From: Argentina anserina
Lineage: Eukaryota; Streptophyta; Magnoliopsida; Rosales; Rosaceae
Assembly (NCBI RefSeq): GCF_933775445.1
Contig: NC_065876.1
Location: 25,234,001 to 25,298,000 of the forward strand
Reading direction: 5' to 3'
Length of the DNA: 64,000 nucleotides
The notes beneath the pieces are model-generated. The model saw only the letters and a program-made list of their open reading frames with translations. It ran no database searches and had not been told where the DNA came from. Positions 25,804 to 36,785 of the stretch are shown here, in pieces. Numbering within the stretch: the stretch's first letter is position 1; every line of letters begins with the position of its first letter. The position numbers were made by a program, and so were the translations under genes.

Positions 25804-26390
25804 TTGAACCGGTTCGGACCGATGTTTATTTCTTTTTTTTTATTTTCTGCATTTTATTATTTAAATTATGAAGAGTTCTAACATTTGATTAGTAATGAGA
25901 AAATGAAAATTCTTGCAATGCGTATCTGGCATTTTTGAATTCAAGCATAAACTTCATACATAGTGAATAATTTTAGAGACTAAGTTGATTTTTTCGACAA
26001 ATAACTAGGTTGTGGGTAGATTCCGGCACCTAATCTACCGCTTCTGCTCAAAGCCAGTGACCATCTTTAGTAATGGAATCGGTCAGTTACTTATCTACAG
26101 CATTTATATCGTTTTCTGGAATGATGAGGTGCGTCTGTTAATACCAAACGTATTCTATCAAGTGCTGTGGTAGTGTTTTCGGCTTTAGTTTTCGGCTTTA
26201 GTTGTTAAAGGCTGTAGGGTAGTCCTTTTGTGGATTAAGGAAATTAAATATATGAGCATTTGGTGTATAACTTATGCAAGGATAGCATAAAAAAGCTTTC
26301 TCCCTATCCATGAGGAGTACCTGGGTATTAAGATTAAACGTTGATTGAGTAAAAGTCAGGATAAGAGTTGCATCATTTGCTTTATTCCCC
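25804..26390. other. 3' region of the TPR gene and spacer
   Basis: AT-rich sequence. No gene or transposon end was recognised. Confidence 0.4.
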
Positions 26391-26394
26391 TGGC

Positions 26395-28196
26395 GGAAAG
26401 TTGAATCTGGTGGGTGTTGGAAATAAAATGGACTTGACATTATCTCAAATACTTAAGATGCTTCAGAAGAGTATCTTTGGTGCAGCTGTTGTAAATGTTG
26501 AGCAATGGCTGGATTTGGAAGTTCTTCAACTGGTGAGTCTCTATACTATTAGGAACCTATTATGTTTCATTTCTTATTCAATGTGCATTGTTTGTGGAAT
26601 TGATCCTTGTTTAAGATGTTAAGATTTTGTCATTTACATCATTCATATAACTGTGGGGATAGTTGATGTGCAATCAGATCCTAATTTCTATGTCACTAAA
26701 AACCAGATTAGCTTTTTTTTTTTGATGTTGTAATGCTCAGTGTATTCTGCTTTTTGTTTTTCGGTTTTGACATTGCATTCATGTGGTTCATTGAATTACA
26801 TTTTGATTTTTTAAGAACAATTTACATCATACGAGTGATATGACAATGACAGGCTGAGATTTTATGGGTTTATTTTAACATGGAATTGGAACCAAGTTCA
26901 CAAGCACACTCATCCACAATGACGTCTCTTCTTCTTTATACACTATCTATCAATTTATTTCAAAGGAAAGGATTGCGGATAATGTGAGGTATTCAGTACT
27001 TGTATGCAGATGCTCAAGAAGTAATGCTTTATTTATTTATTTATTTTCATTTTCGGTTTTTGTGTTTTTACATCGCCTTACTTGTGTTACATTGTATTGA
27101 AAATTGATACTTTTAGTAGAATTTTTATCATATGGTAGTCTGAGGTTTATGAGTTTAATTTAATAGGGAACTTGAAAACAATTTCTCAAGAGCACACACC
27201 AGCACATTTGTATCTATTTTAACATGTGTATCAAATTTTTGAAAGGAAAAGGTTGGCAATAATGTGACGATAAATGAACTGTAGTTTATGTTGGGTTTCC
27301 AGTCCATGTGTTTTTCCTAAGATGGTTTTTAGAGTATGGTGTTCCAATAAGGATAAGAAATCCTTATTGATGATGGTTTACCTGTAATCCTTATTGATTA
27401 CAGAGAAGGAGGCTTTACAGCCTACCACTATTAGGAATAAGATTCCTATATGGTGAGGAAACATTTTTGTTCTTATGGTTATATAAGGAGGGGTTCTGCT
27501 CTAGGTTTAGGCATCACAGAGACAAATAGCAAGTGTGTTCCATTCTTGGTTAGAGGGTGAGAGAGGGCATATATGAGACAGATAGGAAGAGAAGAGTCCT
27601 TGTTTTTTTAATCTTTCTTGTGTACCAATTATCAATATAGTGGAAGAGTGTTTTTATCCGGTGGATTTAGGCAAAGTTTTTGTTGAACCACTTTAAATCT
27701 GTGTTCTTATGTTATTTTCTTTGTGTTTGTTTTTCTTGGTTTGTTGTGCTTATTTTGGTTATATGACATGCTTATTGACCGATTCACAACAGTTCATTTA
27801 GTATCAGTTGGGATAGATGCAGATGCTGAAGGGGTAGAAAGCGAAGCCTCAAGGTCAATGAAACAGCTAGCATTAATGCTCGACCAAAGTGATGCGGTTC
27901 AAGTTGCTGAAAGCACTGTCTTTGTTATTTCCTTGTGAAGAAGCTATATGAAAAGGTAATTTGGCCTCAAGAGCATCCTCTTTCTCTGCGGGTTATGACC
28001 TTTCAAGGTCAACTGAGAAGTCTTCAATCTCTTACAGTTACAGCTGCAGCAAATCACAATCGTAACTTATGTGGATTTTTATGTAATTGTTTATTTCTTG
28101 TAGTGCAACTGAGATAAAGGCGCTTGCCAGAGGAAAAGCTCAGGTCTTAACTAATGGGCATTACCATTGTGCAAGGAACCTACGCATGAATTGGTA
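26395..28196 (+). pseudogene. Unrecognised gene, probably broken (exon-like fragments)
   Basis: Three coding-looking stretches bounded by splice-like sites. About 26395-26532 includes LSQILKMLQKSIFGAAVVNV and ends at GTGAGT. The stretch 27808-28100 begins after TATCAG, includes SRSMKQLALMLDQSDAVQV, then changes frame near 27930 to KKLYEKVIWPQEHPLSLRV. About 28103-28196 includes ATEIKALARGKAQVLTNGHY and ends at a GTAAAA donor. The frame change inside the second stretch suggests a pseudogene. A solo LTR lies in the gap before the second stretch and a retroposon lies just after the third. I do not recognise the family. Confidence 0.3.
27289..27791. mobile_element. Solo LTR, about 503 bp
   Basis: Begins TGTTGGG, ends ACAACA, and is flanked by GTTTA (27284-27288) and GTTCA (27792-27796), a 5-bp duplication with one mismatch. 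A TATAAGG box and a polyadenylation-like AT-rich stretch are inside, and there is no internal coding region. It sits next to an exon-like block of the unrecognised gene, so it was probably an intron insertion. Confidence 0.6.
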
Positions 28197-28306
28197 AAAT
28201 ATATTTTCTCAATAATTTGTTCAATTTCTGTGAACTTACTGTTTGCTTACGCAAGGTCCTAACAATATCTCATTGTCTCAAATTCAAAACTAGGATTAGT
28301 TCTAGA

Positions 28307-29342
28307 GTAACGAGAAAAAAAGAGATGCTCCGAGGTAGTCGGAAGGTCTCTACGGGGCAAAACCTAGGTTTCACAATAGTGGCGGCGGGCTCTTTGCTCC
28401 CCCGACCAAACAAGGGCAGGTCTACAACAGCTCGGGCTCTGAGAAACATTGTTTTCTAGAGCGATAGCACTGAGATCTCTCTCGAGATGTTCCACAAGCT
28501 CTAGACATGTAGGTCTATGGCCGCGAATTTGAAGAATGGTTTGGTGATTTGTGTTGGGGTAGGTCTTCGTATCTCCTCTATGACTGCTATTGAAGAGGAG
28601 CCGTTGCTAGGGCGGGTCGTATTAGCCGGGTTGACGGGGGATTTGTCAACCATGGTCGAAGTGGGACTGAACTGGTGGTGACGAAGCCAGCAATGCTCAT
28701 GGATAGGTCGGCGGTGAGCGGTCTGTCTTATCGGAACTGGTCTTGGGCTCCAGTGGCATGGATGACACACGTCACCGGTTAAAGCAGCGAAAGAGACTGC
28801 GCTTCATTATTTGGGGTTGGGCTCTTGTGGCATGGATGGCGCACGTCACCGGCCAGAGGCGGCGGAAGAGACTACGCTTCATTATTTGGGGTTGGGCTCT
28901 TGTGTCTGGGCCTGGGCTTGGCCTCAAGAAAGCTCAGGTATGGGGCTGGGTTGTTGAACTTGGGGATGCTAATGGCCTCCATGCGGAGGCGAAGGGCGAG
29001 TAATTTTCATGCTTGCATTAGAAAGATCCTCCCTTTTGTTTTTTCTTTCGATTTACTAACATTGAGAGTACGCAAATTGATGTCCTGGGCTTGATGTGTT
29101 AGTATTTTTTGTCGTTAGATTAAACGCAAGGGAGTTACTATGTTTTTGCTTTGCATTAGTTTTCCGTTTTTCATTTCGGACTTTTCAAACTTTGGTTTGT
29201 ATAATAGTCGTGTTTTTGCGCTTTTATTTGTTTTCTTAATTGTTAGCGTGTATGAGAGATAACATGTCATTTCTTGTATTTAATCCTTGTAGTCGTGAAA
29301 GGGCAATGCCCAATGAAGTAACATTCATTCCCCTAAAAAAAA
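28307..29342 (+). mobile_element. PolyA retroposon, about 1 kb (LINE-like, probably 5'-truncated)
   Basis: An 18-bp direct repeat ACTAGGATTAGT-(T/G)-CTAGA flanks the insert (28289-28306 and 29343-29360), with a run of A just before the right copy. This is the outcome of target-primed reverse transcription by LINE machinery. The insert is more GC-rich than its surroundings and has only short open frames, so I cannot tell whether it is a truncated LINE 3' part or a retroposed transcript. Confidence 0.65.
28753..28901 (+). repeat. Tandem duplication, 74-75 bp unit, inside the retroposon
   Basis: Two adjacent copies, each starting GTGGCATGGATG and ending TTGGGGTTGGGCTCTT, with a few substitutions and a one-base length difference. 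Confidence 0.9.
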
Positions 29343-29360
29343 ACTAGGATTAGTGCTAGA

Positions 29361-31739
29361 AATGTTTGGTAGGGATACATGCATCAACTATAATAGTTTT
29401 GCATTTTTGAGTTTCTTACCTACTAAATAATTTTGTTTTTTGAAATGACTGTTCATTTTGTTTTGGAGTTCCAAATAGTTTAATCTCGAAGTAGGGGATA
29501 ACCCAGTATTCTTTCACGCAAATGGTATTTTTGATAAACATCAGACCTCTAAAGGAGAACTGCCACGTTTTTACCTTTGTGCGCTAATTCGGCAAGTCTA
29601 ATAGAGTCGCATGGCTGTGCGTAGTATTAAGTTACAAGATCAAAAGAAGGTATATTTATCAACTAATCATGTAAGCAAGATGTCAGTGAAATGATGGTTT
29701 TTGCAAATTTGTTGACCTTCCTGATAAAAACATCAAGGTTGTCTCAGCTGCTCAATTTCAACTTGTACTGTCGTATATCTTCCGGATGATGCAGACATGT
29801 TCCGATAAATATTTCATACTTGAAATATCTGTGCATTCTGCAATTTCTTGATGCTTTGAATGTCGTCTTGAACATTAGTAGTTGGTTGGATTGGTTTGGA
29901 AAAGCTTATGGTGAACTTCCAGTTTATATGCAATTTCCCTTTACAAGCATTCTGCTTGCTAGAGCTCAACTCAATTGCTTGGTTTTTTTTTAATGTCAGT
30001 TAGTATCCTTTGGGAAATTTTTCGTTGGTTTTTCTGGATCAGTCTTTAATTGGTGAATTTCCAAGTCAGTCTTTACTTGGAGTTGGAAGTGAACTTGGTC
30101 TCCGAGATAAGTTGGCTATGATCCCAAACACTTGCAAACATATTTTGTGCTTGGCACGAGATGGTGGCAGGCAGACGCGGGCCGGCGGAATTCGGTGGCA
30201 TTGGATGACTGTGATTCATGCGAGTAACAAATTATCATGTTGGCAGGGTTACGATATGCGGCAAACAATCGGGGAAACATCTAGGCGTGCCAGTGTTGAA
30301 AGATGTTGCAGCTAGAGGTTCGGATTTAGGCTGGGCCTTTTTAGTTCTTGCTTGGTTCAACTGATCTCGGCATAGCAGCTGCATTTATCAAAGTGATGAC
30401 AAGTATATCAGGAGGCGCAGTTCCCTCGAACACAAAAAGAAAAAGAAAAATAAAACTTAATTGAATACACTCTACTCTAAAATCATGAGATATTACAGAG
30501 CGCATCTATGCACTACAGAGGAATGAGCACATAAATTGTGGATTGGGAATTGTCCGTCGATTTGGCACTACAATAAAACCAGTCAAAGATAAAACAGAAA
30601 CTAAATTGAAAGCAATGAGAGGAGCAATGCAGGGAAGATTCGACAATCATTTGGCAAATAGATGAACTTGTTCTACCTAATTTTTTGTGTTAATACATGA
30701 ATGATTGGGTTGACTCATACATCTGGACACTATTTTTGTACGTTGTATGATTGGTCAGAGACATTAATAATAATGTAGAGGTTTTCTTACCACTAGATTT
30801 AGCAAGTAGAAGTCATTACGCTTTCAAAGTATGTAAGACATTACTAAACGCCACAAGTACTATTGTTGTCTTGCTTGACCTAGGGACCAATTTATTTGCT
30901 AGTCCTTACCCGACAAGTACTTGCTCAATTAACCTAGGGACCCATTTACATGCTAGAACATAGAAGAATGCGTGACGAATTGATCTTATCAAAGAGAAGC
31001 ATACATATGCTCTAGAATCTTACTCATATTTTACAACCACACACAAGAGAAGACAGAGACTCATCAAAGCATGGATTTAGAGTACAAAATTCTCATCAAG
31101 CTAGTAATAAAAATAATTTAACTGAAAATTCAAAACAATATGCCAATTATGTTAGATCTTTTACAGAAGCATGAACCTAACTGTAGCTAACTAATGAAAA
31201 TTCGGTTAGGAAATTAAAACAAAGAAAATTCTCAACGGGAATTGGAATAGTGCATCTTTTCGATCACTTCTCTTACGCGTAAGGTCTGGCTGCATGGTTA
31301 GTTTTCACACCCAGGGTTCTATTATACTCATATAATCGTTACTCATCCTTGTTTCATTTTAGTCATCCCTGTGGAGAAAGCTGTCTACAAATTATTGATT
31401 TGTTCCATCCTGTAATGACCTCATTCTGTGTAATGTTCCGGTAATGTTTTAGTTTTGTTAATGATACGTACTGTCTTTCGCAATTGTCCTTGTTCATTCT
31501 GGCGGAGAATTAAAAGCCAGCAGGTCTTGTCGTTGTTGGGTGATAGGTGGATGATGAGTCAATCGTGAAATACTAATGTACTGCATCGAAGACGACGGTG
31601 CGCCATGGTTGTTGTAAAGTAGGGTAAACAAATTCGATTATGAAATGTTGAGATAATTACAGTACTTGAGGGTTTGGTTCAAGTGATAAAGCTAGGGCAA
31701 CATGCAGACACAATTTCTAGTTTGATGATTTATTCAAAG
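29361..31739. other. Intergenic sequence, no gene recognised
   Basis: A 101-codon open frame at 30010-30315 has no recognisable motif and no supporting splice context. I see no clear repeat ends. Confidence 0.4.
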
Positions 31740-31744
31740 GATTT

Positions 31745-32305
31745 TGTTGAAGAGAAGAGATTTCACGTCTAAGAAGTGACAAATAAAATAGAGATTTTAA
31801 ATGAGTGGATAATAACCAATTGGACCGAGACCTTTTGTGATTAAAACCAAACACTTATGAGGTGGCTAAATTGAGACAATATCGGTACAATTGGTTCATG
31901 TGCCACACTTGTCGCTGTTTAACATGGTATCAGAGCGGGTCATTCTCTAGTCGCGCATCCAATTTGTTATGGGCCCGAGTTGGGTGCCATTTTGTCATGA
32001 GCCCAAAATGGATGTCATTATCATGCCATCAGAGAGTTTCCGATTGGATGGTCACCAAGTATCGTTGGTTACTGGACCTTGGTTTATTTTGTTAATCTGT
32101 AGGATGTTAATCTGTTACGTGCAATTATTGGAGAGGAGAGATCTCACATCTAAGAAGTGACAAATAAAAAAGAGATTATAAGTGGGTGGATAATAACCAA
32201 TTAGACCGATGTCTTTTGTGATTAAAACCGAACACCTGTGAGGTGGCTAAATTGGGACAATATTAGTACAGTTGGTCCACGAGCCATGCTTGTCGCTGTT
32301 TAACA
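31745..32305 (+). mobile_element. Complete TRIM retrotransposon (561 bp)
   Basis: Two direct repeats of 180 and 193 bp (31745-31924 and 32113-32305) begin TGTT and end TTTAACA. Directly after the left repeat is TGGTATCAGAGC (31925-31936), the primer-binding site complementary to initiator methionine tRNA. The element is flanked by the perfect 5-bp TSD GATTT (31740-31744 and 32306-32310). The internal 188 bp code for nothing. This is the full TRIM layout: LTR, primer-binding site, short interior, LTR. Mobility would need enzymes from another element. Confidence 0.92.
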
Positions 32306-32639
32306 GATTTAAGATGCATTTGGAGGCTAGCTAGGGTTTTGAGTTAGGGAGGGTAATAATTAAGTACGTCTAACGCAATGGGAAAACCAGGTCTTTGAAT
32401 TAGTGCTCATCTCTCCATTAATTTGTCGTGAAAATGACAAGTGGAGTGGAAATGCAAAGGTTGAGAAGTTGGGACCTTAATCTTGTTTTGCTTAAGAGAG
32501 TAGAGAATACGTTGTTGTTAGAAACGTACTACTGCTACTGCATGTGGGAGCTATGTATATTGAAAATTGACACTAATTTCTGGGCTTTTTCTGATCAAAC
32601 ATTCTAATATGCATATTCAAATTAATGCATACTTGATTG

Positions 32640-32880
32640 CAGTGGCGGAGCCGGTGACAATATATAAGGGGTGCCACTATATGATTGCTTCTTTCTTTAA
32701 ACTCATTTAAAGTAGGTTATATAGAAGATTTACAAATATATGAGGGATTGAGGGGTGCCATTATATGATTACTTCTTTCCTTAAACTCATTTAAAGTAGG
32801 TTGTATAGAAGATTTACATTGAGAACAATGATTTGGGGGGTGTCATGGCCACTCTTGGCCCTAGTATAGCTTCGCTGCTG
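32640..32880. mobile_element. hAT-like MITE with internal duplication (241 bp)
   Basis: Starts CAGTGGCGGAGCC; the right end read backwards starts CAGCAGCGAAGCT, a degenerate inverted match. The 8-bp flanks CTTGATTG (32632-32639) and CTTGATTA (32881-32888) differ at one base. Inside, a 67-bp block occurs twice (32668-32734 and 32752-32818). It ends about 700 bp upstream of the MYB start codon. Confidence 0.82.
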
Positions 32881-33382
32881 CTTGATTAATTGTTAAAAAC
32901 AATATATGTTTTTGTGTTAGAAATTATATTTGATAGATTCAAAAGAGAATTTCATGTCCGTACCAAATTAAGCAAAAAAAGAGAGAGGCTGCCTATGCCC
33001 TATAGGTTGTAGGGTTGTAGCTATAGCTAGCTAGTATTTCGTTATAAACTAATTAATTTCAACCATTATCTGATTATCTTTTCGATCTATCAATTAAACT
33101 GAACTGTGAGATTTTATCCCATTCCTATGATTATATATAAAGAAATGTTTTTGCCATGTACTGTAAGAACATATATGCGCGTTCGTACATTAAATTACAA
33201 GGATAAATTAACTTACCGAACCTTAAGAAAAAAACTTACCTACATTTTTTAGTGATGGCTAATGACATATGCATGTTTTCTTTCCGTCTAAGATATTATT
33301 TCGTGTCCAAAAGATATTTTATTTAGGTGAAAGTGTGAAACCAGGTTCTCAGCACTCCTGAGCATGTACGGGTTAGCTAAAA

Positions 33383-33384
<2 letters not shown>

Positions 33385-33427
<43 letters not shown>
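33385..33427. repeat. (ATT)n microsatellite in the MYB upstream region
   Basis: About 14 TTA units, roughly 150 bp before the MYB start codon and probably in its promoter or 5' leader. Its length is likely to vary between alleles. Confidence 0.9.
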
Positions 33428-33431
<4 letters not shown>

Positions 33432-33575
33432 GGCTGGTTAGCTGGCTAACCCATGCTTAAAGCTACTGACAGTCCTTAGTGGGTGTTCGAGCTTCAGTGA
33501 TCGAATTTACAATTAAGCTCTTAAAACTTGAGCAACTGCAAGCTAGATTCCGGATAAGTACCTAAGTTTCGAAAA

Positions 33576-34641
33576 ATGGAAGACGTCCAGTTGGGTTTGA
33601 GAAAAGGTACATGGACCAATGAAGAAGATGATCTTCTAAGGCAGTGCATTGCAAAGCATGGAGAAGGAAGATGGCACCGGGTTCCTCTAGCTGCAGGTAA
33701 TTGATAAATAATTAGATATACAGAAAAGGAGATGGTAACCAAGTTGATTTGCTTCATTTTGCATTACGTGCATATGCAGGTTTGAATAGATGCAAGAAAA
33801 GCTGTAGGCTGAGATGGCTAAATTATCTGAAACCGGAAATAAAGAGAGGAGAGTTTGAGGAGGATGAAGTAGATCTTATCGTCAGGCTTCACAAGCTTTT
33901 AGGCAACAGGCAAGCAAAGAATTAGGATCGTTATACTTTCAGTAATCAAGTCAACTTAAAGCATCGGCTTAGAAATCTCGAACGCACCTTGATAATTAAC
34001 TCCCTAAACAGCATTTCCACACATCACAAGGAATCCTATATTACTATTGCGACATCAAAAGTTCAAAACTTACTTATATATATATATATATAAATATATA
34101 TATATTGAGCACTGATGTTCATCAGCTATGTTATACTATGTAATTAATTAGGTGGTCATTGATCGCTGGAAGACTTCAGGGAAGAACAGCAAATGATGTG
34201 AAGAACTTTTGGAACAAGAAGCAGCGGCGGAAAAAATCACAAGGATTATCAAACAAAAACCTTAAGCCCCAGGAGACGGTGAAGCCCATCATACTGAGAC
34301 CTAAACCACGCAGATTGCTGTTGACCCCCAGTTCACTTTGTTCGACAGGTGAAGATTTAACCGAAGACCAAACTCAGTTGAACAAGAACAGTGGCATCGC
34401 ATTACCAACATCACCAGGACCAGCAGTACGTCAGGAAATTGATTGGTTTGAATCCTATTTTGAGAAGGTGGAAGAGGAGAGCATTCAAGCCATAACATGT
34501 TCTAGTTTGCCTATGGAAACAGGACTATTTATTGAAGATCATATTCAGTTTGAAAACAGCATTATGAGCTGCAGGGCTTTACCAACATCAGCAGCAATAG
34601 AAGATCAACTTGATTGGTGGAACAGCTTCTTAGACCCATAA
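33576..34641 (+). CDS. R2R3-MYB transcription factor, anthocyanin subgroup-6 / MYB10-like
   Basis: Predicted 246-residue nuclear activator; exons 33576-33696, 33780-33909, 34152-34641. R2 has Trp13, Trp33 and Trp53; R3 has Phe66, Trp85 and Trp104. The bHLH-contact signature [D/E]Lx2[R/K]x3Lx6Lx3R fits residues 72-91 exactly, and ANDV is at 97-100, typical of anthocyanin-promoting MYBs of the PAP1/MYB10 group. The subgroup-6 motif (KPRPRxF) is present only as RPKPRRL at 133-139, with Leu for the aromatic residue. Members work with bHLH and WD40 partners to switch on late flavonoid genes. The second intron appears to start with GC (CAG then GCAAGC) instead of GT; reading through it gives a stop within a few codons. 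A copia element begins 73 bp after the stop codon. Confidence 0.88.
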
Positions 34642-34714
34642 CGAGGAAGTTAACGTACACAACAGATTCCGGTCACGTAAATGATCGAGGATGCATGCCC
34701 TGTGGAGTAAGCTC

Positions 34715-35484
34715 TGTCAGCTGAAGTTGAACAATTACATGATTATATTTGGTACAACAACTACTGTTACAACAGAGAAAGTAATTAGAGATATTGAGCA
34801 TTTCATAGTCCCTATTGAATGCATTGACTTGTGTGAATATAGTCAGTGGCAGAACTATGAAGAGGCCAAAAGGGGTTGTGGCCCATGCGGCAAGTTAAAA
34901 AATCCTTTTAATTATGATATAATTATGTGTGATTATGGTCAAATTATTATAATTATAGTATAATTGTATATAATTAAGGTATAATTATGTATAATAATGA
35001 TAAAATTATATTCTATATATAGTCTAATTGTGCATTAACGAACATTATTTCAAAATTTAGTATATATTGGTCCCTTCGGAAATTTTAGCCCCTCTGAATA
35101 CTCGTTTTAAGATCCGCCACTGAATATAGTGGGAAGATCTAAACAAGATAACTGAAACATATCATAGTGATTGTAGCTATTATGAGATATGAATACCTTT
35201 TATGAGAGGGTTTGTATTATGATACTTGGTCCCTATACACTCTTTGATATAAGCAAATCAATTCGTGCCCTATAGAAAGATTGCATAAGGAAGAGATGTA
35301 TATAAGATTAGTGTTTTGATCGATATGACTGCTGCTATTCCAGGTATATACATAGATATACATCTAGTTCTATTTATTTATTATATAGTTGTTTTATATG
35401 ATTGTATGTTCTTGTTTGCATGTGTATTGTAAATGTGTTTATGTTAATATGCAATTGAGTTGGTGTTTCAGATCTACACTTTCA
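34715..35484 (+). repeat. 5' LTR of the copia element (interrupted, TATA box lost)
   Basis: 770 bp against 488 bp for the 3' LTR. The difference is a 279-bp hAT-like insertion plus its 8-bp duplication, less a roughly 15-bp deletion near 35226 that removes the TATA-like sequence present in the other LTR. Confidence 0.92.
34844..35122. mobile_element. hAT-like MITE inserted in the copia 5' LTR (279 bp)
   Basis: Perfect 8-bp TSD AATATAGT (34836-34843 and 35123-35130). Ends are CAGTGGCAGA on the left and TCCGCCACTG on the right, inverted with one mismatch. The 3' LTR has the uninterrupted target site, which proves the insertion and its borders. The ends match the CAGTGGCGGA end of the element at 32640, so both may use the same transposase. 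Confidence 0.95.
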
Positions 35485-36785
35485 ATTGGTATTAGAGCCA
35501 ATTACATATTTCATAAATCAATTCAGTTTGAAGCACATACGTTCACTTCAGCATATATAAGAACTCATATGATATGTTTCTAAGATGTTGATTATATTTA
35601 TTATGGCCTAAGGCTATTTTTCCACTGACCCCTATTCCAGGTCAGTTTTCAGGCCCAAGGTTCCCACAATGCAGCGCACATGTGCGAGTTAATTGAAACA
35701 AAATTGTCTTTGTCGTTCTCTTTTTGCTATACTTTTCTCTTCTTCAGCAAAACCCATATTTGAGAATAGGGTTTTTAGAGAAAATTTAGTTGATCCTGTG
35801 TTTTTTCCGCATTATTGAAACAAATTGTTGTGAGATACAAGTTTAGAATTGCTATACATATTTATTTGCTTTCAATTAACTATGGCAGCGCAACAAGAAC
35901 ACCGGGTTAGTTCCCAAATTTTTTCTTTTCACTTATGCATATATGATTCTTAATTGAGCATTGAACACTAGAGGCACTCCTGGTGTGCATCTAAGTTAGA
36001 GTAGATGGTGACCAGATGAAACTTACTTTTTGTGTGACTGTTCCTTGAATTTTGATGTAAATTTTTGGATGATCAATTGTTTGCTCTTGAGTTGTTGATG
36101 AATTATATACATGTGTTAAAAATTTCTGAATGATCAATTATATTCATTTTTCTTGAATTGATGGCAAGGAAATAGATAGTCTCCCAAAATTTACATAATC
36201 TTGCTCATTGAAATTCACTAATAAACATGTTATTCTTATTTGGTTTTAACAAACTTTCTGTATTAAAAATTAAGGATTAATAACCACTAGTTCTAAATTC
36301 CAAGGTAGTATATTGATACATGTTGTACGCATCAATCTGTCAATATATTATTTTGAAATCGTTTGGATATAGAACTAGGAAAATTGTGTCTTTATTTTTG
36401 GAACATAACTATATCTTCTACAGAAGAATTGACTCTTGTGTTCTTAAAACTAAAACAGTGCATCATGAAATATTAAAAGCCAAATTCAGTGAACTGGACT
36501 TTTCTTCTTGCTATACATGTGTTGACTGTTCTAGGGAAATATTGATTTTTTTAGTGTTTTGGTTTTGCAAATTAAGAAACTTAAGCAATAACCTATTCTT
36601 TTGCCCACATGTAAGATCTGTTATTGGAAACTAATATACATTTTATGGAGATTCAGATTCCATATTTTCTGTTTTGTTTTCGAGTTATCTTAGTGACTTG
36701 ATATTTTTATATTGATGGTTTTTCTGGAATTGTTTTGACTAAACTAAGACAAAAAACTAAAAACTATATTTTCTTTTAATCCTAG

